This document shows positions 44,330 to 55,833 of a DNA stretch of 64,000 nucleotides, in pieces. Below the pieces are notes generated by a model. The model made no database searches. It was not told the origin of the DNA and saw only the letters and a program-made list of their open reading frames with translations. The DNA lies in contig JAGFNX010000324.1 of the NCBI GenBank assembly GCA_017657125.1, positions 124,001 through 188,000 of the forward strand, read 5' to 3'. A program made the translations under genes and the position numbers. The first letter of the stretch is position 1; each line of letters starts with the position of its first letter. This stretch comes from Scopulariopsis brevicaulis. Lineage: Eukaryota > Ascomycota > Sordariomycetes > Microascales > Microascaceae.

Positions 44330-47300
44330 CTAAGGATTCGTAGTACACAGCGCCCTGGCAGCGTACCCCGCCCCCGAAGTGTTCGCCGCCCTCGCCACGT
44401 CCCCCTGCCCCTGCACATCGTGCGAGTGCGCCAGCATGCCGTCCGCGACGCTCATCCACAGCAGGTTCCCGTTCCTCTTCGCCTGCGTCGACGCCGCCTT
44501 GGCGCTCTTGAGCGCCTGCTCGCCCACCACGTTCTCGAACAGCCGGCACCGCATGATGTTGAGCGAGATGGCCAAAAAGTGCGTGTTGCCCGCCATCTTG
44601 GACGAGTTGAGCGCCGTGTACATGCTGTTCTTCACCTGCTGCATCGCCGGCGGCGGCTGCAGCGTCGCCGTCGCCAGGATGATGTTGTAGGCCGTCCGAA
44701 TCTCCACGTCGTGGTGGTCCTGGCAGAGGGGGCGTATCCGCTCGAAGAGACGCGTGGAAGCTGCCGTGTCGCGGAATCGCGGGTGTTCCATGATCCAGAG
44801 GCGGTTCATCATCGCTAGGAGTGAGATGTCAAGTCGAAGGCTCCGTCGCTCATCTTGCGGCTCGAATTGCGCATCGCTGAAGACGGACATTGCCCCGTCG
44901 AGGTTACCCGTGCCTTGTGAGTACACGCCCGATAGATACAGCGCGAGCAGGCCTATGGTGCTATTTGTCGATTCCATGGTGGCTGCCTTCGCGCGGTCCA
45001 GGGCCTCCTTTACCTTGGCCCACCTGCTCTGGGTCGCCGAATAGAGACCTATGAGGATGTGGAGGTAGCAGTGGATTTCGTTTCTCCAGTTCGCCCTGCG
45101 GACCGCATCTTGCAACGACGGGAGAGGGTCTGTCGTGGTCGCGCCTCTCTCCTTGTTCCCTGTTCCATTGGTCAGTCAGATGGCCAATGAGCTAGGCATG
45201 GCCTGTGCCGCGGGGCCTCCAAGAACCAGAGTGATGCTTACATCGCGATAGCGTATCGAGCGCCTCGCCCCAAAAGTCAAGCGTCTTGTGCACGCCACCA
45301 GTCGGCTTAAAATCAAACGCCAGCCCGCTAAAAGTCATGCTAGATTCCATGTTAGCCATGCGGTCACTGGCCCGCGAAACTCGCCGGCTGCCCCAGAGGC
45401 GGAATACTTACACCAGGATGTACAGCTCGGCTTTGGCCACATACGACAGAACAAGGTAGTCGTTGGCTTCTTCCGGGCCGCCAGGTCGAATAATTGCTGC
45501 CGTGTCTTCAGTCACCGGTTGCATGCCCGACTGTTTCTTGATCGGCAACAAGAGCGTCGCCGCCGACGTCTGCCAGTCTGCCGCCTCGTCCATTCGCATT
45601 TGTAGAGCCTTCAGCTTCTGAATCATGACATCCGGGTTCTTCTGCTGCATGCTGCAGGCTAGGTCCAGTAAGAGAATGAGGATGTCAACCTGCGGGATCC
45701 GCAAAAGGGGGTCGAGCTGGTACTTGGATGCCCTTGCGAGGCATTCCTGTACCCTGTCGAGCGTATCCTCGCGGTTGGTCTTCAGAAGGGCCAGGCCTTC
45801 CATTAGCGACGCAAAGGCTTCCAGAGCATAGTCACCTCGGCTGTGGGCGAGTGTTGAGATGGCTCGGAGATTCTCCAATGCCGTCCCCTCCGTGGGCATC
45901 CCCGACTGAAGATAGAATGAAGCCTTCAGGAATCTAAAGGCATAGATCCAGTGAACATGACGTGATCTGAAATGAGCAACGTTAGCAACCCCTGTACGGC
46001 GCTCTATGTAAAGTCGGGCGATGAGACTCACGAGATGTCCGTGATTTGCTTCTCCGCTGCGTGGGCGGCACCCTTCACATGTCCTCTTTGAAATAGGAGT
46101 TTTACTTGTAGATACGACATCGCAAACTTGAGATCGAGAAACCGATGCTGTCGTGCCGGCATTAGCAATGGTGAGGTCAAGGCGACCGCGGATACACAGA
46201 TGTTAGCAAACCTTGTCGCAGAGCTTGATCCCTCTGGATAGAGCAGTCTCGGCCTCCATCAAGCTCTCCGTGTCCTCATATAGAATCGACGCATAGCGCA
46301 GCCGTACCTTGGCCTCCTGCCTCGGCATGAGCCGATTGCTTTGCAGGACAGTCTCGAGGCAAGAGAGACCCGTCGCAATCAGCTTCTGGTACTCGGTCAC
46401 TGCCCCACCGGAGGAGGATGAGACCACGTCTTGTAGATTCCCACGCGCCTTGCTAAAGCACTCTTCGGCGACACAGACAAGGACCGAGTTCGGGTCAGAA
46501 AGGAGCGAGCGGTTCGACACTGACGGCGACCTTTTCGAGATGGTAGACGACCGAGCCGACAGCGCAGGCGACATGCTCACCCTCGGCTTTGGACTAGGCT
46601 GTGGCCGTGACTGCGGTTCGATGTATGGCGACTGATACGGGATATTTTGAGCTGCTGGCGATGGGGCGGTCTGAGAGGTAGATCTCGACTGCACAGCTGG
46701 GGTAAGCGGTGGCATGGATGGTCGGGGTGATGCTGCAACTTGCGGCGAGGTGGTCGCATGCATTGTCGATGCTACAGGCGGCGGTCGATGTATCGGTGCC
46801 TGCGGCATAGCCGGTGACTGTGACGGACGGGGTGCCAGTGATTGTGAATAGTGTAAGGGCTGCGGGAGTTGCTGCGCCTGGTGAAACCGCTGTTGTTGTT
46901 GCTGTTGTTGTTGCTGATGAAGCGCCTGTTGGGGGTGATAGGCATGGCCGTGTTGGCCGACAAGGTGAGATTGGGCTTGACCGTCGAACTGCACCATGTT
47001 AGGCGGCTGATGTTGCTGGTGCTGCGGTTGTGGATGAAACTGCGGCTGCTGCGGTCGAGGCATCGGCGCGGCGTAAATATTATGGAACTGCGCCATCTGC
47101 GATCCCGCATGCATATTGCCGTTCACGGCCGCCATGTTCGGCCCATAGTAGCCCTGGAGATGCTGCGGCTGTTGCTGCTGGTATTGGACATTCTGGGGTG
47201 GTGGCGCGAGGTGGTGGAGTTGGTGTCCTTGGTGGACTGGGCCGCCCATGGAGTACGATCCATCAGGATACTGCGTCCCAGGGGTCCCGGCTTGGGGCAC

Positions 47301-47390
47301 GTTCTCATACATCTGGTGATATGCAGCTTGGGATGGCGGCTGCTGGCCGTTGAAGGGCGGCCCCGTAGGCATGGAGCCTCGAAACGTCAT
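44330..47390 (-). CDS. SCC4: Cohesin loading factor SCC4/Mau2
   Basis: Exons 47390-46212, 46147-46032, 45966-45412, 45339-45242 and 45159-44330 join in frame to 925 residues. Scc4/Mau2 pairs with Scc2 to load cohesin onto chromosomes. It is a TPR-like helical scaffold that holds the Scc2 N-terminus. Seen: a Gln/Pro/His-rich N-terminal region of about 290 residues; then SVLVCVAEECFSKARGN, GLSCLETVLQSNRLMPRQEAKVRLRYASILYEDT, HRFLDLKFAMSYLQVKLLF, HVHWIYAFRFLKASFYLQSG, and further helical repeats to NLLWMSVADGMLAHSHDVQG near the end. The order is that of the cohesin loading factor domain. The frame stays open to an ATG at 47771, but the extra 127 residues are low-complexity and lie in C/T-rich leader-like DNA, so the start at MTFRGSMPTG is preferred. 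Confidence 0.88.
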
Positions 47391-47819
47391 CGTTGCGGGC
47401 GCATGGGAGGGGTATATCCGGCGCGATCGTGATGCGAGTGTGGATAGGGTGTCGGGTCGGAGATGGTCGGATCGAGAGAGCGTGGACGTGGGCCTGGGGT
47501 GGTCCGGAACGCGTCTTAAAGACACCGAGCTGGTGTCGGTGCTAGTCGAGAGGAGTCGCGATAGAAGAAACGAGGGCGCTATGGTCGTCCGAGAATTCGA
47601 TGTACGGTTCAAACGCGTAACTGGGGTTCGCGAAATCGGAGTGTTTTGACTGGATTCATCCAGGCGTTGTCGGCGTCGCCTTCGTCGTGTTGGGCTTGCG
47701 AGCGACGGACGTGGGCCGGGCGTGGCCCACTTAACTCTCGCGCCGAGACGACTTGACGTATATTGGATCACGTGACAGCGCTACTCGTCGCGTCGCACGA
47801 TTTCGTAATTGTACTAGCG

Positions 47820-48214
47820 TTATTGAATGGGCAGGCCTTCAATGCAGCGTACCGAGTACCGGTTATCCCCCCACTGTTCACACCACATATTGATATCCCC
47901 CACTTTGCCTTCGTACGGCGTTCCTAGTCCGTTGCAATCATTGGCTTTGCGTAACAGCCCCCCGACAGCTCCGTCGGATTAACAGACATAACAGCGACGC
48001 CACAGTTGGCTGTTCCCATGTGTCCATTCATGCCAACATACATTGCCCGGCCAACGACGACGCGGTACGAAGTCGCGACGACGTCTCTACAACACAAATC
48101 CCCGTCACAGCGGCAACTTTTCATGAAACCACTGCATCGAGCAGCGATCAACACAGTTAGAAGATACCCATATTGATGATACGGCAGATTAGACTCGCCA
48201 GAACCGTAGACCAC
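47820..48214 (-). pseudogene. Possible broken cysteine-rich small-protein gene
   Basis: Two overlapping minus-strand frames look protein-like but cannot be joined without a shift. Frame A (to a stop at 47924) carries CRCDGDLCCRD, GTANCGVAV and GGCYAK. Frame B (open 47978-47820) carries NDCNGL, INMWCEQW and RYSVRC and then stops. Upstream there is a well-formed intron (donor GTAAGA at 48224, CTAAC branch 48160-48156, CAG ending at 48132) that leads into frame A. Before it a further open stretch has no start codon. The cysteine spacing suggests a former secreted protein. An unrecognised intron, a sequencing error or a true frameshift could each explain the break. No family is assigned. Confidence 0.3.
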
Positions 48215-48728
48215 GGCATCTTACCGGTACGCGGACCTTCTATCCTCACCAGCCCCGGCAGGACATATTCCTATTGCCCACGTAGCCTTACATGGGCGCT
48301 GTTCTGACGGGCGCTTAATCCCAACAGGCCTTAGTGGCCACGTTCGTCCACGACTCTCGCGCGCGAGTTACACAGTTCCACTGTGATGGCCACCGGCTCC
48401 TTGTGCGCAAGTCAAGATATCTAGACCTTGTGGCCGATAGGCCTACCGATGACGCCTGCCGCCTCTTTAGTTGGATGGCGAGCACGGCCATTGGGGATAC
48501 ACGCTGCATTTCCCTGCCCACGTGTGAGTCTCCAATGAATAGGAACTGCTTCCTGGGACATGGGAGCTGGGACATTACGGCTTCACGCGTGTCCGGTGTC
48601 TCCTGACCCTTGTGGCTTACCCGAGGCCAACCTCTTCCACCGAGGTTGCAGGCTTGGTTTTGGCCATGGAATAAAAACGTGCAATACTGCGGGATACTGA
48701 ACTTTTCCGGGGTCACGAAGGGTGGAGT

Positions 48729-49187
48729 CTATGTCTTGGGCGAGTAGCTCATGTCTGCCGGCTCTTTCAACATGACAAGGTGGGTCAAGTACTGAACCAT
48801 GGCATACATGCTTGGCTCCACGATGCCGAGCGGATCATTCTTGCCGCAAGCGCTCACTACCTTGCCGAGCTCGGAGAAGTCGTTCCATTGACGTTCGTTG
48901 TAGGCCTTCCCGCCGATGACTCCTTTGACTTTGAAGTCCGAGGCGCCATACTGTAAGACTAGGATTCTAAGGTGGGAGAACTCTTCGAAGGCCAGCTTCG
49001 ACGCCGAGTGGTATGTCAATCTCTTCAATGCTATCGTTTCCGAGTCCAGCTTGTTCTGTCTGGCGGCCTGCTCCCAGCCTGGCCGGGATGCGGGATCCTC
49101 GCCGCTAAATGGGGAAGGCATGTCGAGCGTTGAGAATCGAAGCTGGCCGGCAAGCTGGGTTAACGAGCCGCAACAGCGGATAAGCAT
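48729..49187 (-). CDS. Hypothetical orphan ORF
   Basis: An open frame of 152 residues from the ATG at 49187 (a second ATG is at 49121). The amino-acid pattern is fairly protein-like: RLTYHSASKLAFEEFSHLRI, GASDFKVKGVIGGKAY and EPSMYAMVQYLTHLVMLKE. No signal peptide, membrane segment or known motif is seen. Upstream in the same frame the sequence runs into a TA/TG microsatellite, so it may instead be the last exon of a lost gene. No function is proposed. Confidence 0.3.
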   Translation of the reverse strand: MLIRCCGSLTQLAGQLRFSTLDMPSPFSGEDPASRPGWEQAARQNKLDSETIALKRLTYHSASKLAFEEFSHLRILVLQYGASDFKVKGVIGGKAYNERQWNDFSELGKVVSACGKNDPLGIVEPSMYAMVQYLTHLVMLKEPADMSYSPKT

Positions 49188-49234
49188 TGCAGAAATGACT
49201 GTACCACTCGCGGGTGTTATAATAATGGCCGTTT

Positions 49235-49270
49235 GTGTGTATATATATATATATATATGTGTGTGTATAT
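49235..49270. repeat. GT/AT microsatellite
   Basis: GTGTGT, then about nine AT units, then GTGTGTGT and TATAT. It is simple-sequence DNA, directly upstream of the orphan ORF. Confidence 0.9.
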
Positions 49271-49955
49271 TCATGGCCTGCGGCTATGGTCTATATGTTG
49301 GTGGATGGCTGCCAGAGCCTTTCGTGAACGGAGAGAAAGATCTCGGGGTGCTACAGATGTATAAATACTCAGCCGGCCCATTTAGCGACAACTCCTGAAC
49401 TCGAACCGTGGTATGATAAGGGCGATGCGGTGAGGTCCATCGCTACTGCTCGCGCGAGTTCAAGTAGCCGCGCGGTTGGTAAACACGTTTCACGGGGGCC
49501 AACATTTTCGGCCGTAAAAAGCACGGCCACTCCTTCCTTCGGGTAGGCGAGTCTCCCAAGCATCGAAAGGCCGTAAAACCATTGGAGGCCAGATCAAGCC
49601 GGCGCGCTTTCTCAGTCGTTGGGGCAGGCCCCGGGTCGCACCGCAACCTTGCTTATCTCTCTCTTTTTCCGCTTGGCATTAGCCGCCCCAGAACTCGGCC
49701 AAGACCCGCACGTCATTTACTGCACGGAGACCCGACAAGGGAAGCTGCTTCAATGTGATTCGACACCCTGTATGCTCTGCCGTCCATACAGCCTATCCCA
49801 CAGGACCAAAATCCGGGGAAATCAAATCAGAAGACGGCATTCCTGGCAGCGGCAAACGGACCACAGGCCCGCCCGCCGCGACCTCACGCCGCAGCCTCGT
49901 AGCCCGACGGCTTCGCTTTTTCCCAGCCGCGTGAAACCCGCTCCCCGAGGCTTTC

Positions 49956-52900
49956 ATGTCCAAGCGACGCCGCCGGCCCAGCCCTCCACCACCCTGGTCC
50001 ACCGCTTCACCGAGCCCACCGTCGGACGACGGCGATTGGCACGCCATCAGCGAGATCCTAGATGAGCGCCGGAAACACGGTCGCCTGGAGTATTTAGTCG
50101 ACTGGGAAGGAAAGGACCCTAGAACCGGCGAGCCATACGACCAATCGTGGGTAAGCCGCAGTGCCCTCTCCCTGCGCGCCGTCGGGACCCCTGCTCACCA
50201 TCCGCCCCCCTCTCTGTAGATATCGGCTAGCGAAGTCACCCTCGACGCCAGAGCCGAGTGGGCATCGAAGAAACGCGCTCGTCTTCAAGGCGCCTCTCCC
50301 CGCCCCATTACCAGGCTACTCGCCGAGGATTCCAGTTGCGGCAGGACCAGCGCCCATTCATCGCAGGGGCAGCCCAGGGCAGTATCGCTCCAGACCGAAG
50401 ACCGAGCTCCGAAACGCCGGCGACTGAGGCGCGCCGTCTCGGATCCTTCATCTCCCACCAGCGCCGCCACCGACTCCCAAGACCGCGAGTATCAGCCGAG
50501 CCAACTATGGGAGGCGTCTAACCTTCACACTCAAGCCCGTAACGCAGCCACACTCGTCGTGGAGTTGCCCCCAGCTCACCACTTTGATCCGTCGGATTAC
50601 CTTAGTGTCCATCTCTCGCAAGCATCCGTGGAGGGCGCGACCCAATCGTCGCCATCTGCTCAGCCCAGCCAACGGCACGCAGTGAGCCAGCGGACCATTC
50701 CCGACTCGCAAGAGTCACTCAGTCACGATACCCCCAACGACCCGCGACTGGAATCCGAGGGCCTACGCGCTGCACTGGGACTTCCTCTTCCTCGACCCGT
50801 TTCGACATTTGACAGCTGGCCTTCCATCTTGTCCGGGGAGCAAGGACGAGAGGCCTCACAAGTGCCCGAAGTAGTACCGGGGAACTCGTTATCAGAACTC
50901 CTTCGGCGGTCAAGCGCAGAACGCCGCGAGCCGGAAGGTATCTCGCTGTCGGGTTCTAACGAGCACAGCGAACCAAGCATCCCTGCGCGCCAGATAGAGA
51001 GTTTCCCCAATCACACTCTACCCGACGGTCAAGGTGCGGATAATCCGTCCTCACACAGTGCCGAGCACGACTCCTTCCAGACGAACCGTCCCCACTCTTC
51101 ACTCACCCGCGTCTCGGAGCAAGCTAGCAGTGGGCCTCACTTCTACACGCAACCACACTCTGTATTCCCTCTCCCATCTGCTTCATCCTCCGGCCCTACC
51201 AACTTGGGAGACAAGGACTCTTCTGCTGTTCCGGACAGCCTCTACAAAAGCGATCGCATCGCCAAGAGCGCGCAGGAGCAGCAGTCCGATAACAGCCACG
51301 GTGCTGACTACGGCTCCGCGCAGCCTCGGGGATCAGTCTACTACGCATCGCAGGTCGTTTCCAATTTGCTAGACAGCTCGCATCTGCTTACTGGCCCGGA
51401 CAACTCTAGCATCGGGGATTACACCGTTCCGGAGACGGTGCCCCGCAAGCCACGGCTTCCACTCAACCCCGCCTGGGCCGAGTCGTCGCCCGAGCCCCAT
51501 TCGCAGCAGAGCGGGATTCACTTCGCTCCAGAAAGGGCTCCGGAAAGTGAGGAGGCCGAGCTGGTTGACCAACAGAGCCCCCGGCCTTTCGTGACACCGC
51601 CACCCATGGACGGCGCTCAACAACCCCACGAGTCGCCGGCCATTGCCGAGCTTCGTCGGATCCAACGAGAGTCCCTCTTGGGGTCGGAAGCGCCGTCTCT
51701 TCTGGGTTTCCCGGAGTCTGCACCAGCTGATGATGGCCCGCACCGAGGAGATCACCCTTCGCCGCCGAGGAACCTGCATGACCCGGTGATGTTCAGCACA
51801 GCGGCCGGTGACGCCCAGCCGAACACGATGAGTTCATCGTTAGCGCCTGGCTCTATCCCGCGACCTGGAGCAGAAGCATCGGAAACGATCAGCCCTCTCT
51901 TCCAAACCCAGGAGCAGGTTCCAAGCCACGGGGATGCCATGTCGCAGGCCGAATTCGGCGTTCCGGTTACGGTTGCGCCCAGCGACATTCAACCGCAGGA
52001 GTTAAATCCTCTAACTGTGGCGCCGTTAGACATCACCACGTCTGTGGAGCTTCCCAGCACCGGTAGCCGTCACCTTCCTGGTCACGGTGCCGTGTTTCCT
52101 GGGCGTCACCTCGATACGCAGACAAATCTGGCGCTCTCCATGCAGGAGAACGAAGCGGACGAGCCCGAGCATCGTCTACCGGATGACGAGCCGAAGGAGT
52201 TCACTGTTACCCTCCCGTTCCCAGCGAACCAGCGCCCATTTTATGACGGGATCATTATGGAGTCCCGTCCCGATATCGAGAGCTTCTGTCGCATTTTCAG
52301 TAACGAGGTTCTGAGGACACCGAAGCCGTCAGCTGTGCACAAGATCGAGGCGCTGTTCCTCAAACTCCTCGACATCTGCGACTATCCCCCGCATCTCGAC
52401 GCGGCGTCTTGGGATAGCATGTCACGTAAAGAGGTGCAAAACTACCTCTACGAGTCGAACGCAAAGTTTGCTCTCATCTGGGATCTGCTGGAAATTCTGC
52501 GCGATATGCCAACAAAGGTCCTGATAGTTGCGCGATCCGAACGACTTCTATCGTTCATGGAGACCTTGGCCGTCGTTGAAGGATACGCGTTCTCTCGGAC
52601 CGGCCTTCAAGACATGCAATTTGAGCATGCTAGGTCACCCCTTAGCATCGTGCTGGCGCTACCCGACCAGGATCTCCCGGACGCTCCGTCCGACTTTGAC
52701 CTTGTTTTCGGATATGACTTCGAATTCAGACGATCAGTCTTCGCCGATCGGCTCGCCCAACTGCAGCCGGGTCAGAAGCACCCCATGGTCCTCTCCCTGG
52801 TCATCGCCCACTCCCTGGAGCACATCGATCTTTGTATAACTGATAAAGATCCTGATATTCCCGAACTCGACCGTAAGAACGCCCTCGTCGTTGCTCTGAC

Positions 52901-54245
52901 CAAGATCCGAGGGATGATTGTCAACCCGGAGATGGGACGGGCGAAGCCGCACGAGATCGCGCAGCACTTTGCGAGCCTGCTCGGAGGGCCGGCGGAACCC
53001 CGCGACTATGAGCCCGTCCCGCTACCGGAGAGCGTCCTGGACGTTTACCTTGATCCCACGCAGCCCGAGGAGGGAGTGTTTGACGATGAGGATGGCTTGA
53101 ATTCTAGGAAACGCAAGCTCGTAAGTATTACCAGCCTGGGCGCCGGTGGGTGACTAACCAGTATCCCTGGAACAGGGCGACTTTGAGGAGAACGACCCGA
53201 AAAGACAGAAGGTCTTCGGCACCCATGTGCCAATGGTGAATGCCAAGCGCGTCGAGGCAATCTCATCCTTGCTCTACTACCTCGGTGTGGAAGTTCTCGA
53301 TGGAGGAAACGCCGACGATGACGTGCCTGTCCCACGCGCTTTGCTAAAGGCCGTGGAAGCAAAGGTTCGTACCTGTCCCATCATCCCTCGGTATCCGCAC
53401 TGACCGTGATTCTCTAGGTCCATGCGGAGCAAAAGGCCCAAGAAGAGGCGAGGGTCCGCGAGCAAGAGCTTAAGGAGCTAAAGAGCCTCAACGCATCCCT
53501 GTCACGGCAGAACGAGGAATACGCGAGCACTATCAACACCATCCAGTCTCAGCTCCAGGGTGCCGTCGAGGAGAGGGGCCTGTTCGAGCGACAGAAGAAT
53601 AGTGTCGAGACGAGGGTCAACTCGCTTGAATCGCGCGTCCAGAACGCGGAGGAGGAGAAGACCAGGCTGGCGGCGGAGGTCGCGGACCTCAAGACGAAGA
53701 AGGACCTAGGAGACGGATCTACGGGAGCCGCGCCGTCCGTCCCCGGGAAGGACGCCGAGGAGGCGCAGGCCGAGGTCCAGCGCGTCAAGAAGCAGGTCGA
53801 GAACATGGAGCGGGAGCTCGGGTTCACGCGCGACGCCTATCAGACGGCCTCGCATGCCGCGAGCGACCTCGGCAACGAAAACCGCGAGCTCGTGGCGCGC
53901 AACAAGGACCTGGAGCACCGGGCGTCGGACAACCTCCGCCAGATCCACGAGGCCAACAATCGGGTCCAGGTCGAGGAGTATCTGAGGGTGCAGGACGAGC
54001 TGGAGGTGCAGCTGAGGGAGAGGGAGATGGAGATTGAGCGGCTGAGGGAGGAGCTCAAGGCGCTGAAGATGAGGAGGGAGACGAGGCAGAGCAGCGTGCC
54101 GAGGAGTCCGCGGATGGGGGTCATGAGCCCGAGGGCGGGGAGGGGAGCTAGCAGGGGGTCTAGTCCTGCGCTGGACTCGCCTGGCTTGCCGATCTTTGGG
54201 CAGCAGGGGGGAAATAATAGCCGGTGGGGGCATTTGAGGGATTGA
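49956..54245 (+). CDS. Chromodomain protein with HDA2/3-like domain and C-terminal coiled coil (CDP-2-like candidate)
   Basis: Exons 49956-50150, 50220-53120, 53176-53364 and 53418-54245 join in frame to 1370 residues. Seen: an N-terminal chromodomain at about 24-85 (WHAISEILDERR, LEYLVDWEGKDP, then across intron 1 QSW-ISASEVTLDARAEW), the aromatic-cage fold that reads methylated histone H3; a long Ser/Pro-rich disordered region to about 720; a folded block at about 725-985 (VTLPFPANQRPFYDGII, FALIWDLLEILRDMPTKVLIVARSERLLSFME, SPLSIVLALPDQDLP, MVLSLVIAHSLEHID) resembling the HDA2/HDA3 subunits of class II histone deacetylase complexes; and a coiled coil at about 1085-1330. In Neurospora a chromodomain protein, CDP-2, works with HDA-1 in silent chromatin. 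Equating this gene with CDP-2 is inference. Confidence 0.82.
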
Positions 54246-54945
54246 TTGTCCGAGTAGTGTCTAAGCTTTGCTGCGTTTTGAGTGGTTTCGGAGGAAGATT
54301 GTTGAGGAAGGATGAGGGTTGATGTCGATTGAGCATTGTCGATTGAGCATTCTTGCTGTTAGGAGTCGGGGGCATAAGACCGGCCATGTATAATGAGAAA
54401 TATGTACTCCCTTCCCAGCGTTTCCATGTCATCCGTGAACCGGGGCTCCGTGTTGGGGTGTATAAATAGCAATCGAGTCTTCATACCCGTGATATGCCCG
54501 CTATAACGCTTCTCTGGGCTTTATACTCGTACCTTGAACTTCGAGGCCAGGCTTGTAAAGGAAACTGAGTTGGAGCCCAATGCGGCGGGGCGTCGGCTTT
54601 CCCGGGTCCCAGAAGATGAGACTAAGCTCGAGTCTCGCCCGAGCTCGTGTGGTGGGCAACGAACAAGCTCGCATTGGTGTTGAACATGGGACGAGAGGGT
54701 ACCCTGCCAACGACGGGATGGGCGGGTATGAAACCAGAAAGCACCGTATGGGACGAGAATCATTGGGCAGATACAGCTCCCCGTTCTATACCTATCTCCT
54801 ACTCAATCCCTCCCGACTAAATTGTACAAAAAGCCTTCGACCCCGAGTCGAAATCCCCGGGGGAGGCAAAGACCCAAGTCTAAATATCCCGCAGGCCATT
54901 CCCCTCCCCCTATGAGCTCTGAACTCTTCCCGCGAACCTCTCTAT
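54246..54945. other. Intergenic region between convergent genes
   Basis: Contains the facing 3' ends of the chromodomain gene and COX6. It also has a plus-strand TATA box and a 111-codon frame (54580-54915), listed under findings. Confidence 0.5.
54461..54469 (+). promoter_or_regulatory. Orphan TATA box
   Basis: A perfect TATAAATAG on the plus strand with no recognised gene downstream on that strand. The next unit is COX6 on the opposite strand. Confidence 0.35.
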
Positions 54946-55833
54946 TTACTTCTGCTCGGGGTAGAGCTCCTCCTTGAGCTGGATGCCGAACTCCTCGCGG
55001 AGGGGCGCCAGCTCGTCGAGGTACTGCTGGTACTGGTCGGGGGTCTCGACCTTGGCCTTGATGGCTACACGGCGGGACATGCGTCAGTCAACTGAGTGCT
55101 TGGACCGAGGTGCGGAGGGATAGCAGCCACGATGCGGCATTTGAATTGGGGGGGGCTCTCCCGTACCTTCGAAGACGCGCACGGCGGTGGCGAAGTCGTT
55201 GACCCGCCTCGCAGCGTTTAACGCGGCGACGATGACCGAGGGCGCGGGGACGAGATCGTACGCGAAGGCGTTGTTGAGGTTGCGCTGTTGCGAGGGTTGT
55301 TTGGTTAGCGGGTCGGGGTTCCGTCAGGCCACTGACAGGGGTCGGCAAGCCGGGGGGCTCCGAGGGGGGGAGTAAAGGCGCACCTGGAGCTCGAAGACGT
55401 CCTGGACCGACTCGAATTCCTTCTCGAACCTGTCCGCGGGGATTCCCGTTAGCAATTGAGTCGGTTAGATGGCGTCGCGGCGCCCGTCGCTGCGTGTGGT
55501 GGTTGTTTGGCACGAATTGGCGGGTTCTCGGCTAGTGGCATGATTTGTTCCCACCCCTCAAAACACCTCAAAACCACAGCCCCGGAGCTCGCCACAGCTC
55601 CGAACAAAAAGACAAGGTAACAAAACTCACCGAGAGGTGAACTCCTCAAACGTCTCCTCGTGGTGGGCGGCCCTCCTCGCGGTGGTGCTGAAGCTCGCGA
55701 GGCTGGTGCTGGCCACGAGGGCGGGAGCCACGACGCTGGTCCGGGCGGCGAGCGGCTGGCGCAGGGGGTTCGCGCGGAAGAAGGTCGACGAGGCGCCGCG
55801 GGCGGCGACTCGGAGCATCGTCGAGGAAGACAT
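54946..55833 (-). CDS. COX6: Cytochrome c oxidase subunit VI, mitochondrial (COX6/COX5A type)
   Basis: Exons 55833-55631, 55429-55384, 55284-55167 and 55064-54946 join in frame to 161 residues. This nuclear-encoded subunit sits on the matrix face of respiratory complex IV. Seen: an Arg/Ser/Ala-rich import signal of about 50 residues ending near SFSTTARRAAHHEE; then the all-helical family core ETFEEFTSRFEKEFESVQDVFELQ, RNLNNAFAYDLVPAPSVI, AALNAARRVNDFATAVRVFEAIKAKV, DQYQQYLDELAPLREEFGI and QLKEELYP. Every block lines up with yeast Cox6 in order and spacing. Three introns fall between conserved blocks. An internal ATG five codons in (MLRVAARG) is an equally good start for import. Confidence 0.95.

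Larger units (their letters stand above)
47391..49955. other. Gene-poor region with broken and orphan frames
   Basis: About 2.6 kb between SCC4 (minus) and the chromodomain gene (plus). Apart from the broken cysteine-rich frame, the orphan frame and the microsatellite listed separately, I see no gene. A plus-strand TATAAATA lies at 49360-49367, about 590 bases upstream of the chromodomain gene. Confidence 0.45.

Noticed and set aside
47391..47771. N-terminal extension of SCC4 by 127 residues
   Set aside because: In frame but low-complexity (Ser/Thr/Arg runs) in leader-like C/T-rich DNA. The ATG at 47390 begins a more typical start.
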